In this document: piece after piece, positions 7,842 to 15,349 of the stretch
Layout: each line of letters begins with the position of its first letter
Position numbering within the stretch: position 1 is the first letter of the stretch
NCBI RefSeq assembly: GCF_002009175.1
Contig: NZ_CP018047.1
Location: 7,803,001 to 7,867,000 of the forward strand
Source: Streptomyces niveus
GTDB taxonomy: Bacteria; Actinomycetota; Actinomycetes; Streptomycetales; Streptomycetaceae
Reading direction: 5' to 3'
Length of the DNA stretch: 64,000 nucleotides
Program-made: the position numbers and the translations under genes
Notes under the pieces: generated by a model
Seen by the model: only the letters and a program-made list of their open reading frames with translations
What the model was told of the DNA's origin: nothing
Database searches by the model: none

Positions 7842-8717
7842 CTATCCGGCGGGCAGATCCGCCTTAGCCAGGAACTCGCGGACCAGCTCGGCGACCTCGT
7901 CCAGCGCGCTTTCGAGCAGGAAGTGCCCTCCGTCGAGAAGCCGCACCTGCGCGTCGGGCACGTCGTCGGCGAACGCGCGGGCGCCGTCCGGACCGAAGAT
8001 CTCGTCGTTCTCGCCCCAGACGGCCAGCAGGGGAGGCCGGCGGTCACGCAGATAGGCGTGCAGGGACGGGTAGAGCGGCAGGTTGCTCGCGTAGTCGAGC
8101 AGCAGCTTCAGCTGCACGCGGTCGTTGCCGGGGCGGGACACGAGGGCGTGGTCGTGGAGCCAGGTGTCGGGGCTGACCAGGCTCGGGTCCGGAACGCCGT
8201 GCAGATACTGCCACTTGATCGTGTCCAGGCTGATGGCCTCGCGGATGGCGCCCACCGTCTCCGGGGTCTGCTCGCGCCAGTACGCGCGGGCGGGCTCCCA
8301 GAAACTCTCGACGAGGCCCGCCTCGTAGCCGTTGCCGTTCTGCGTGATGACCGCCGTGATCGCGTCCGGGTCCCGCAGCGCCAGACGCCAGCCGACCGGG
8401 GCGCCGTAGTCCTGGACGTAGATGGCGTACCGGGACACCCCGAGCCCGGCGAGAAGCTGCCGGGTGAGGTCGGCGAGGGCGTCGAAGGTGTAGTCGAACT
8501 CCCCGACGGGCGGCGCGTCGGACAGACCGAAGCCGAGGTGGTCGGGGGCGATGACGTGATAGCGGTCCGCCAGCTCCGGGATGAGATGGCGGAACATGAA
8601 CGAGCTGGTGGGGAAGCCGTGCAACAGGACGAGTACGGGCGCGTCGGCCGGTCCCGCCTCCCGGTAGAAGAGCTGGCGGCCCTGAACTGTCGCGTAGCGG
8701 TGATGGACGTCGACCAT
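7842..8717 (-). CDS. alpha/beta hydrolase with Asp nucleophile (epoxide hydrolase / haloalkane dehalogenase type)
   Basis: A 291-residue cytoplasmic hydrolase. The oxyanion-hole motif LLHGFPTSSFMFR lies near residue 30. The nucleophile elbow is VQDYGAP, with Asp instead of Ser, as in epoxide hydrolases and haloalkane dehalogenases. The later acid is in WGENDEIFG and the catalytic His in DGGHFLLE. The ATG at 8717 has an excellent AAGGAG seven bases upstream. It follows the CGNR regulator gene by about 100 bp on the same strand, with a hairpin in between, and the pair is probably one inducible unit. Confidence 0.88.
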   Translation of the reverse strand: MVDVHHRYATVQGRQLFYREAGPADAPVLVLLHGFPTSSFMFRHLIPELADRYHVIAPDHLGFGLSDAPPVGEFDYTFDALADLTRQLLAGLGVSRYAIYVQDYGAPVGWRLALRDPDAITAVITQNGNGYEAGLVESFWEPARAYWREQTPETVGAIREAISLDTIKWQYLHGVPDPSLVSPDTWLHDHALVSRPGNDRVQLKLLLDYASNLPLYPSLHAYLRDRRPPLLAVWGENDEIFGPDGARAFADDVPDAQVRLLDGGHFLLESALDEVAELVREFLAKADLPAG

Positions 8718-8761
8718 GACGGTCTCCTTGCCTCGGGCCCCGAGTGTCTGGTTGTTCCACA

Positions 8762-8800
8762 CCGGCCCGGTCGGTCCGTCCGTCGGACCGGTTGGCCGGG
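8762..8800 (-). terminator. hairpin between the CGNR regulator and hydrolase genes
   Basis: CGGTCCG at 8772-8778 pairs with CGGACCG at 8784-8790 around a 5-base loop, and the stem can extend outward with G-U pairs. There is no T-run, so it may be a weak terminator, an mRNA-stabilising stem, or an operator that separates regulator from hydrolase expression. Confidence 0.4.
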
Positions 8801-8814
8801 TGTGCCGGGTGTGC

Positions 8815-9498
8815 TCACGCCTTCGCCGATTCGGCGGCGTCGCGGTGGCGCCGGTAGTGGCGGGCGACGCGGGCGCGGTTCCCGCAGTCGGCGGAACACC
8901 ACTCCCGGCGCGGGTGGGAGCGCACGAAATACAGCACGCAGCGGGGACCGTGGCAGGCCCGCAGGTCGGTCCTGCCGGACCCGGCGAGGAGGCGTACACC
9001 TTCCTCCGCGAGCTGCGACAGGATCCACCCGGACGCGGTGCCGTCGGTGGCGGCCGTCCGCGCCGGCGCGCTCTCGCCGCTCCACTCCAGCATGGACCAG
9101 GAGGGTGCGTACGCGCAGGACTCGTTGACGGCGGCGACCGCCGTCGCGAGGGCGTCGGCGTCGGACACGGCCCTCGAAACGGTGCCCCGAGTGTCTCCCG
9201 CGCCGCCGGTCGTGACAGCGGCGAGATGGCGCAGCGCGTCCCGGAGCCGCCGGAACCGTCGGATGTCGTCCGCCGACGGTTCCGGCAGCGGCGCGAGGGA
9301 CGGACCGGCGGTCCGCGGGAGACGCGGCCCGACGCCGCGCAGCCAGGCCACGAGACCTCCGGGACGCGCCAGCTCGTCGTGCACGCCGTCCCGGTCGGCC
9401 CAGACCGTGTTCATGAACTCGACCGGCAGCGGCTCCCCCAGCAGCGGAGCCGCTGTCGCGGGCGGGACCTCGGACGTACCGGCCTCAGTGCTCTCCAT
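8815..9498 (-). CDS. CGNR zinc-finger transcriptional regulator (ABATE domain)
   Basis: A 227-residue putative stress regulator. Residues about 20-170 match the ABATE ligand-binding region, opening with LGEPLPVEFMNTVWADR. The C-terminus holds the CGNR zinc finger: ACHGPRC, then REWCSADCGNRARVARHYRRHR, with four cysteines and the basic DNA-contacting tail. These proteins are often encoded beside hydrolases or oxidoreductases and are thought to sense their substrates. Here the adjacent downstream gene is an alpha/beta hydrolase, which fits. Confidence 0.88.
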   Translation of the reverse strand: MESTEAGTSEVPPATAAPLLGEPLPVEFMNTVWADRDGVHDELARPGGLVAWLRGVGPRLPRTAGPSLAPLPEPSADDIRRFRRLRDALRHLAAVTTGGAGDTRGTVSRAVSDADALATAVAAVNESCAYAPSWSMLEWSGESAPARTAATDGTASGWILSQLAEEGVRLLAGSGRTDLRACHGPRCVLYFVRSHPRREWCSADCGNRARVARHYRRHRDAAESAKA

Positions 9499-9561
9499 AC
9501 GACAACCGTAATGCGGAATCTAATGGTTGTCGACCGGAGTAAGCATTTGGTTCGATGGATG

Positions 9562-9747
9562 TCAGCGTCGGCGTACCTGGGTCCGCTCGGCGAACCACCA
9601 GACGAACGCGACCAGCACCGCCCACAGCAGCGCCTGCCCCGCCGCCGACGGCCAGGACGGTTCCCCGCCGAACCGCTCCACTCCGGCCGTCGCGGCCCAA
9701 GTCACGAGCAGAACCACCAGGATCCGGATACGTCGGTGTTTCAACAT
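9562..9747 (-). CDS. small two-helix membrane protein
   Basis: A 61-residue frame of unknown function. It has a basic start (MLKHRRIR), one hydrophobic helix, a short Gly/Pro turn (GGEPSWPS), a second helix (about 37-51) and an Arg-rich end (TQVRRR). This topology and the coherent codon use make it look real, but the ribosome-binding site is weak and I recognise no family. It sits alone between the CGNR gene and the anti-sigma-type ATPase. Confidence 0.5.
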   Translation of the reverse strand: MLKHRRIRILVVLLVTWAATAGVERFGGEPSWPSAAGQALLWAVLVAFVWWFAERTQVRRR

Positions 9748-9863
9748 GAGACCCGGCTACCCAAGATCATGAGCGGGACACACGACGACCGCACTCGGCC
9801 ACGGGAAGCGCCGGGAAAGCCGTCGGTGTCAACGGGAAGCCGACCAGAGGCCACCGGTGCCGG

Positions 9864-10280
9864 CTACCGCGGTAGCACCGCGTAGATCGTCTTGCCGGGG
9901 CCGGGCCCCGGGCCGGGGGTGATCGTCAGCCAGCCGGCCAGCCTGCGGACCATGTGCCAGCCGAACCCGCCGCCACCGCCCTCGAGATCGGGGGCGCGCT
10001 CGCGCGGCGGCGCCGGGTTCGTGTCGCTCACGGCCACCGTCACCGAGTCCGGCGCCGCCGACAGTTCGAGCGTGTACCGGCCGCCGCCGTGCCGCAGGGC
10101 GTTGGTGACCAGCTCGGACACCACCAGGACGATGGTGTCGACGGCGCCGGAGCCCGGTGCCGGGGTGAGGCTGCCGGTGAAGGCCCTGGCGGTGTCGCGG
10201 GCCTCGTGGATCCCCGCCGGACTGTCGCCTCGCACCACGCCCGGTTCGGGCATCACGTCGGTGATCCTCGTGCCGTTCAT
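9864..10280 (-). CDS. HATPase_c anti-sigma-factor-like ATP-binding protein
   Basis: A 138-residue stand-alone GHKL ATPase domain of the RsbW/SpoIIAB type, which in Streptomyces number in the dozens and may bind sigma factors or anti-anti-sigma proteins. The N box is VSELVTNALRHGG, the G1 box VSDTNPAPP, and the G2-like box GGGGFGWHMVRRL. It is encoded 65 bp downstream of the short threonyl-tRNA synthetase gene on the same strand, so read-through co-expression is possible. The partner is unknown. Confidence 0.85.
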   Translation of the reverse strand: MNGTRITDVMPEPGVVRGDSPAGIHEARDTARAFTGSLTPAPGSGAVDTIVLVVSELVTNALRHGGGRYTLELSAAPDSVTVAVSDTNPAPPRERAPDLEGGGGGFGWHMVRRLAGWLTITPGPGPGPGKTIYAVLPR

Positions 10281-10345
10281 GCGTGTTCACCTCACGTGCA
10301 TCGCTTGTACCGCTTTCAGGGCAAGCGTTCCCGCTCGGTCCGACT

Positions 10346-11632
10346 TCAGGCCCGTGGAATCAGCCGCGCCCCCCCGGCCCCCTCCCGACCGTCCCCTTCC
10401 CCGTCTCCGGGCCTGCCCTCGTCCCAGAGATCGGTGCTGTACGCGCCGACAAGTGCCCCGATACGGGACAGGAGTTCGACGGCCGGCAGGGCGTCCACGC
10501 GCCGCCCGTCCCGCAGGCGCAGCGCGACCGAGTCCCCGGCGGCCTCCCTCGCCCCGATCACCGCCTGGTACGGCACCAGCCTGGCCGCCCTGACGCGGGC
10601 GCCCAGGGTGCCGTGTTCCGGGCCCGAGATCTCGGCCCGCAGTCCTCGTGCGACGCATCGCTCCACGAGCCCCCGCGCCTGCGGGAGTTCGGCGTCGGAG
10701 ACGGGCAGGACCACGAGCTGGGTGGGCGCGAGCCAGCCGGGAAACGCGCCGCCGTGCCGCTCCACAAGGTGTGCGACCGCCCGCTCCACACTGCCGATGA
10801 CGCTGCGGTGGATCATCACCGGCCGGTGCTTGGCGCCGTCGGCGCCGATGTAGCTCAGACCGAACCGCTCGGGCTGGTGGAAGTCGACCTGGACGGTCGA
10901 CAGGGTCGACTCGCGCCCGGCCCCGTCGGCGATCTGTACGTCGATCTTCGGACCGTAGAACGCCGCCTCACCCTCCACCGCCTCGTACACGACGCCCGCC
11001 CCGTCGAGGACCTCGGTCAGCAGCGCGGCGGACCGCTCCCACAGATCCGGATCGGCGACGTACTTCCCGCCGGGCCCCGGCAGGGACAGCCGGTAGCGGG
11101 CCGGACGGATACCGAGCGCGTCGTACGCCCGCCGGATCAGCTCCAGCGCCGCCCGCGCCTCCTCGGCAACCTGGTCCACGGTGCAGAAGATGTGCGCGTC
11201 GTTGAGCTGAATGGCGCGTACGCGGGTCAGTCCACCGAGCACCCCGGACAGCTCCGAGCGGTACATGGCACCCAACTCGGCCATCCGCAAAGGCAGTTCA
11301 CGGTAGCTGTGGGCACGGGAGCGGAAGATCAGCGCATGGTGCGGACACAGACTCGGCCGCAGGACGAATTGCTCCCCGCCCAGCTCCATCGGCGGGAACA
11401 TGTCGTCGCTGTAATGCGACCAGTGCCCCGAGATCTCGTAGAGCTCCCGCTTCGCCAGCACCGGTGAGTACACATGCCGGTAACCCGCGCGCCGCTCCAC
11501 GCCCCGGATGTACTCCTCCAGCACGTGCCGTACGGTCGCGCCGTCGGGCAGCCAGTACGGCAGACCGGCGCCGATCAGCGGATCGGTGTCGAACAGGCCC
11601 AATTCGCGGCCGAGTGCGCGGTGGTCGTGCAT
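10346..11632 (-). CDS. thrS: threonyl-tRNA synthetase lacking the editing domain
   Basis: Charges tRNA-Thr. The 428-residue protein contains only the class II catalytic core and the C-terminal anticodon-binding domain; the TGS and editing domains of the usual ~650-residue enzyme are absent. The three zinc ligands are present: Cys96 in LRPSLCPHH, His147 in NDAHIFC, His275 in PVMIHRSVIGSVER. The last 25 residues are a Gly/Arg-rich tail. It is probably a second, conditionally used synthetase beside a full-length housekeeping one. Expression looks attenuated: the 136 bases upstream encode a Thr-codon leader peptide, a terminator-like hairpin and a stem over the ribosome-binding site. Confidence 0.92.
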   Translation of the reverse strand: MHDHRALGRELGLFDTDPLIGAGLPYWLPDGATVRHVLEEYIRGVERRAGYRHVYSPVLAKRELYEISGHWSHYSDDMFPPMELGGEQFVLRPSLCPHHALIFRSRAHSYRELPLRMAELGAMYRSELSGVLGGLTRVRAIQLNDAHIFCTVDQVAEEARAALELIRRAYDALGIRPARYRLSLPGPGGKYVADPDLWERSAALLTEVLDGAGVVYEAVEGEAAFYGPKIDVQIADGAGRESTLSTVQVDFHQPERFGLSYIGADGAKHRPVMIHRSVIGSVERAVAHLVERHGGAFPGWLAPTQLVVLPVSDAELPQARGLVERCVARGLRAEISGPEHGTLGARVRAARLVPYQAVIGAREAAGDSVALRLRDGRRVDALPAVELLSRIGALVGAYSTDLWDEGRPGDGEGDGREGAGGARLIPRA

Positions 11633-11633
11633 G

Positions 11634-11667
11634 GTGGTCTCCTCGCTTGTGCGGAGCGAGTGACCAC
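11634..11667 (-). promoter_or_regulatory. stem that hides the thrS ribosome-binding site
   Basis: GTGGTC plus CTCGCT (11634-11639, 11642-11647) pair with AGCGAG plus GACCAC (11655-11660, 11662-11667). On the minus strand the thrS Shine-Dalgarno AGGAG, six bases before the ATG, falls in this stem, so folding should lower translation. Confidence 0.6.
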
Positions 11668-11671
11668 GTGA

Positions 11672-11703
11672 CGAAGCCCTGGGGCACTCGCCCCGGGGCT
11701 TCG
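11672..11703 (-). terminator. thrS leader hairpin, probable attenuator terminator
   Basis: CGAAGCCC and GGGGC pair with GCCCC and GGGCTTCG around a 4-base loop. That is 13 pairs with one mismatch (T11680/G11695). It lies between the leader-peptide stop and thrS. There is no T-run, which is common for Streptomyces terminators. Confidence 0.65.
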
Positions 11704-11717
11704 AACTGGATCAGCAG

Positions 11718-11768
11718 TCAGCGCGCCGGGACACTCTCCGGCGTCGTCGTCATCGCGGCACGCTTCAT
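11718..11768 (-). CDS. thrS leader peptide with three consecutive Thr codons
   Basis: A 16-residue open frame, MKRAAMTTTPESVPAR, ends with TGA 15 bases before the leader hairpin. The three Thr codons are ACG ACG ACG. Its place in front of a threonyl-tRNA synthetase gene is what ribosome-stalling attenuation requires: low charged tRNA-Thr would stall the ribosome at codons 7-9. It has no Shine-Dalgarno, but the promoter spacing puts the transcript start at or next to the ATG, so it is probably read as a leaderless message. I cannot cite an experiment on it. Confidence 0.65.
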   Translation of the reverse strand: MKRAAMTTTPESVPAR

Positions 11769-11775
11769 GACGCCG

Positions 11776-11805
11776 ACGGTAGAGCCGAACCCGCGCCCGG
11801 GGCAA
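11776..11805 (-). promoter_or_regulatory. promoter of the thrS leader
   Basis: Read on the minus strand, TTGCCC (11805-11800) and TACCGT (11781-11776) are separated by 18 bp. Transcription should begin about seven bases later, right at the leader-peptide ATG (11768). Confidence 0.55.
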
Positions 11806-11895
11806 CGCCATTTCCGCCCCGTGTCCCGCGAACACCTTGTGTCGTAACTCTGGACACCCGCCGATCGGGCGTGCTGTCATTCCGCTGCGCACTCT

Positions 11896-11909
11896 TTCCA
11901 ACGTTGTAA
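11896..11909. promoter_or_regulatory. LacI-type palindrome upstream of the secreted GH2 gene
   Basis: TTCCAACGTTGTAA has a perfect CAACGTTG core (11899-11906) and 12 of 14 symmetric bases. A central CG and this length are typical of LacI-family operators. It lies about 70 bp before the GH2 start. Confidence 0.45.
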
Positions 11910-11977
11910 TGCCGGGGACGGAACCTTCCGCTCCCGCTCGTTCCGCCCCCGCCCGCGCGAGGACACCGAGGACAACC

Positions 11978-14900
11978 ATGAGACGAAAGCCCGCCACCCG
12001 CTCCCGACCACTGCTCCGCTCGCTGCTGCTCGCCGTAGCCCTGCTGCTGCCGGCGAGCGGTTTCGTCCCGGCCGCGACGGCCGCCGACACCGCCCCCGCC
12101 GATGTCCGGTCCGCCGCCGCACCGGCGGCGGACGACGTGCACGGCCTCAAGGGCGAGTACTTCAGCATGTCCGCGCCGGGTGCGCGCGACTTCGCCGACC
12201 TCGGGGGAGTGGCCCTCGACCCGCGGATCGAATTCCCGGGCCTGGCCTCGACGTTCGAGTCCATGACCGGCCGCACCGAACACACCACCGCCCGCTGGAC
12301 CGGCCGGATCGAGGCCCCCACGAGCGGCGACTACACCTTCTACGCGACCGGCGACAACGGCTTCCGGGTGTGGATCGGCGACAAGGTGGTCATCGACCAC
12401 TGGCAGCCGGACTGGGACAAGGAGCAGACCAGCGAACCGGTCGCGCTGACCGCCGGTGAGCCGCAGGACGTCCGCGTCGAGATGTTCCAGGACATCGGCG
12501 GCGCGAACATGTTCCTGCGCTGGTCGGGCGCCGGTACCCAGAAGCAGATCGTCCCCGAGTCCGCGTTCACCCCGCCCGCCGACTTCGAGATCTACCCGGT
12601 CTCGCTTACGGTCGCCGAGGACGGCCGCCGGCTCCGGGCGACCTTCGAGGACAAGGTCGGCGGCACGATCGCGGCGCTCAAGGACCATCTGAGGATCGAG
12701 GTCGACACCACGCCGATGCCGGTCTCCTCCGTCGCCCGCACACCCGGCGACCCCTACTCCCTGACCGTCACGCTGAAGGCACCGGTCCAGAAGGACCAGC
12801 GGGTCGGCTTCCGTTACGACGGCAAGGGCGGCCTCCAGGCCGGCGGCGAGACGGTCCCGGAGATCATGCGCACCGCGGCCAACGACTCCACGCACCGGCT
12901 CACCACCGAGTGGGGCGACAGGCTCGACCCGGACAACCCGCTGCCCGAGTACCCCCGCCCGCAGCAGGTGCGCGACAACTGGAAGAACCTGAACGGCCCT
13001 TGGCAGTTCGCGGGCGCCGAGAAGGACGAGCAGCCCGTCTTCGGCAAGGACCTCGACGAGAAGATCATCGTGCCGTTCCCGGTCGAGTCGCTGCTCTCCG
13101 GCCTCGAACGCCACGAGGACCACATGTTCTACCGCAAGCTCGTCACCGTGCCCCAGGGCTGGAAGGTCGGCAGCGGCAAGCGGCTGAAGCTCAACTTCGA
13201 CGCCGTCGACTACGCGACCCGCGTCTGGGTCAACGGCACCCAGGTCACCGAACACACCGGCGGCTACACGGCGTTCAGCGCCGACATCACCGACGCGCTC
13301 AAGAACGACGGCAAGGGCCCGCAGGAGATCGTCGTCGCCGTCACCGACACCAACGGTCCCAACCAGCCGATGGGCAAGCAGTCCACCGACCCCGGCGGCA
13401 TCGTCTACACCCAGTCGTCGGGCATCTGGCAGACGGTCTGGATGGAGCCCGTCGCGACGGCCGGCATCGACGAACTCGTCACCACACCCGACATCGACTC
13501 CGGCACCCTGGCCGTCACCGTCAACTCCGCCAAGGCCTCACCCGACGCCAAGGTCAGGGCGGTCGCCCGCGACGCCAAGGGCCGGATCGTCTCGGCCGTC
13601 AGCGGCCGTCCCGGCACCGAACTGCGCCTGCCGATCAAGAACCAGCGGCTCTGGTCCCCGGACGACCCGTACCTCTACGACCTCGACGTCACCCTCACCG
13701 ACGGCCGCTCCACCGACAGCGTCGACAGCTACTTCGGTATGCGGTCAGTCGGAATCGAGAAGGTCGGCGGCTACCAGAAGCTCGTACTGAACGGGAAGCC
13801 GGTCTTCTCCCTCGCCATGCTGGACCAGGGCTTCTGGCCCGACGGCCTCTACACCCAGCCCAGCGACGCGGCGCTCGCCTTCGACCTCGAAGAGCAGAAG
13901 AAGCTCGGCTTCAACGCCGTACGCAAACACATCAAGGTCGAGTCGGCCCGCTTCTACCACCACGCCGACAAGCTCGGTCTCCTCGTCTGGCAGGACTTCG
14001 TCTCCAGCGACATCACCAACGAGGCCGGACAGCGCACCTTCGTCGACGAGGGCAAGCGGATGATGCGGCAGCTGCACAACTCGCCGTCCATCATCGGCTG
14101 GATCGTCTTCAACGAGGGCTGGGGCGAGTGGAACCGTGAGGAGACCGGCCGGATCGCCGAATCGGTGAAGCAGACCGACCCCTCCCGCATCGTCAACGCC
14201 CACAGCGGTGTCAACTGCTGCTCCTCCAAGGGGGATTCGGGCAAGGGCGAGATCATCGACCACCACGACTACGTCAACAACGACGCCCCCTTCCCCGACC
14301 ACCGCGCCGCGATGGACGGTGAGCACGGCGGCTTCACCCTCCGCACCCCCGGGCACATGTGGCCGGGCCCGCCCGCCGCGATCTACAGCGGAGTGGCCGA
14401 CAAGGACGCGCTCACAGCGAAGTACGTGCAGAACACCACGGACTTCTACCTCGAAGCGGCGGGCGCCGAACTCTCCGGCTCCGTGTACACACAGGTCAGC
14501 GACCTGGAGAACGAACTCAACGGCTTCTACACCTACGACCGCCGGGAGATAAAGGTCGATCCGGCGCAGGTGCGCGCCGTCAACCTGAAGGTGATCAAGG
14601 CCGGCGCCGAAGCGGGCGAACGGGACGAGCTGAGCGGCGGCGGGTACTGGCCGCTGGACGAGGGCAAGGGCACCACCGCCGGGGACAAGGGCCCCAACGG
14701 CAGCTCCCTGAGCCTCGTCGGCGGTTCCACCTGGACACCGGGTGTCAGCGGCTCGGCGCTCGCCTTCGACGGCGACGGCCAGTACGCGCAGACCGAAGGA
14801 CCGGTGGTCGACACGACCAGGAGCTACTCGGTGTCGGCGTGGGTCACGCTCGACCAGCTGCCCGGCAACTACGCCACGGCGGTGAGCCAGGACGGACGGC

Positions 14901-15256
14901 GCACGGAGAACCCGTTCTATCTCCAGTACGGCCAGGGCGCGTTCGCGTTCAGCACTCCCGGCGGCAACCGCGCGCGCCTGGAGATCCGCCCCGAGACGGA
15001 CCGCTGGTACCACCTCGTCGGGGTCCGTGACTCGGCCTCGGACGACATCACCCTGTACGTCGACGGCGCACCGGTCTCGACCGTCGCAGCGGGACCGGCC
15101 GATGTGAGCACCGGACCTCTCTCGCTCGGCCGTGCGAAGTACGACGGCGCCAAGGGCGACTTCTGGAACGGATCGATCGACCAGGTACGCGTCTACGACA
15201 AGGCGCTGACGGGCAGTCAGGTTCAGCAGCTGCACGAGGAGGAGCAGCCGGGGTAG
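11978..15256 (+). CDS. secreted glycoside hydrolase family 2 enzyme with PA14 and LamG domains
   Basis: A 1092-residue exported glycosidase, broadly of the beta-galactosidase/arabinosidase type. A Sec-like signal (about 1-35, Arg-rich then Leu-rich) is followed by a PA14 carbohydrate-binding domain (about 55-195, GDYTFYATGDNGFRVWI), an Ig-like stretch, the GH2 sugar-binding and immunoglobulin domains (about 320-600), a TIM barrel with acid/base Glu713 in FNEGWGEW and probable nucleophile Glu782 in GEHGGF, and a C-terminal LamG/concanavalin-like domain (about 890-1088). The core closely resembles the cytoplasmic GH2 encoded at 48613-50589. The exact substrate is unknown. The ATG is chosen for the signal peptide and a GAGG upstream. 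Confidence 0.9.
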   Translation: MRRKPATRSRPLLRSLLLAVALLLPASGFVPAATAADTAPADVRSAAAPAADDVHGLKGEYFSMSAPGARDFADLGGVALDPRIEFPGLASTFESMTGRTEHTTARWTGRIEAPTSGDYTFYATGDNGFRVWIGDKVVIDHWQPDWDKEQTSEPVALTAGEPQDVRVEMFQDIGGANMFLRWSGAGTQKQIVPESAFTPPADFEIYPVSLTVAEDGRRLRATFEDKVGGTIAALKDHLRIEVDTTPMPVSSVARTPGDPYSLTVTLKAPVQKDQRVGFRYDGKGGLQAGGETVPEIMRTAANDSTHRLTTEWGDRLDPDNPLPEYPRPQQVRDNWKNLNGPWQFAGAEKDEQPVFGKDLDEKIIVPFPVESLLSGLERHEDHMFYRKLVTVPQGWKVGSGKRLKLNFDAVDYATRVWVNGTQVTEHTGGYTAFSADITDALKNDGKGPQEIVVAVTDTNGPNQPMGKQSTDPGGIVYTQSSGIWQTVWMEPVATAGIDELVTTPDIDSGTLAVTVNSAKASPDAKVRAVARDAKGRIVSAVSGRPGTELRLPIKNQRLWSPDDPYLYDLDVTLTDGRSTDSVDSYFGMRSVGIEKVGGYQKLVLNGKPVFSLAMLDQGFWPDGLYTQPSDAALAFDLEEQKKLGFNAVRKHIKVESARFYHHADKLGLLVWQDFVSSDITNEAGQRTFVDEGKRMMRQLHNSPSIIGWIVFNEGWGEWNREETGRIAESVKQTDPSRIVNAHSGVNCCSSKGDSGKGEIIDHHDYVNNDAPFPDHRAAMDGEHGGFTLRTPGHMWPGPPAAIYSGVADKDALTAKYVQNTTDFYLEAAGAELSGSVYTQVSDLENELNGFYTYDRREIKVDPAQVRAVNLKVIKAGAEAGERDELSGGGYWPLDEGKGTTAGDKGPNGSSLSLVGGSTWTPGVSGSALAFDGDGQYAQTEGPVVDTTRSYSVSAWVTLDQLPGNYATAVSQDGRRTENPFYLQYGQGAFAFSTPGGNRARLEIRPETDRWYHLVGVRDSASDDITLYVDGAPVSTVAAGPADVSTGPLSLGRAKYDGAKGDFWNGSIDQVRVYDKALTGSQVQQLHEEEQPG

Positions 15257-15272
15257 TCCGGACACACAGCGA

Positions 15273-15313
15273 TGTGGTCCCCGGTGAGCCGTTCGGCTCC
15301 GCCGGGGACCACA
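15273..15313. terminator. bidirectional terminator between the GH2 and aldo/keto reductase genes
   Basis: TGTGGTCCCCGG (15273-15284) pairs with CCGGGGACCACA (15302-15313), and GAGCC/GGCTC extends the stem around a 4-base loop. It serves two convergent genes. Confidence 0.75.
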
Positions 15314-15349
15314 CGCGTGTCGGGGACGGCCCTTCCTGTCGGGGCGGCG

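Noticed and set aside
8762..8800. Firm call of an intrinsic terminator inside the CGNR-hydrolase unit
   Set aside because: The stem relies on G-U pairs and lacks a T-run; it is kept only as a low-confidence hairpin.
11632..11805. T-box riboswitch upstream of thrS
   Set aside because: I found no T-box bulge sequence or stem I specifier. The Thr-codon reading frame explains the leader better.
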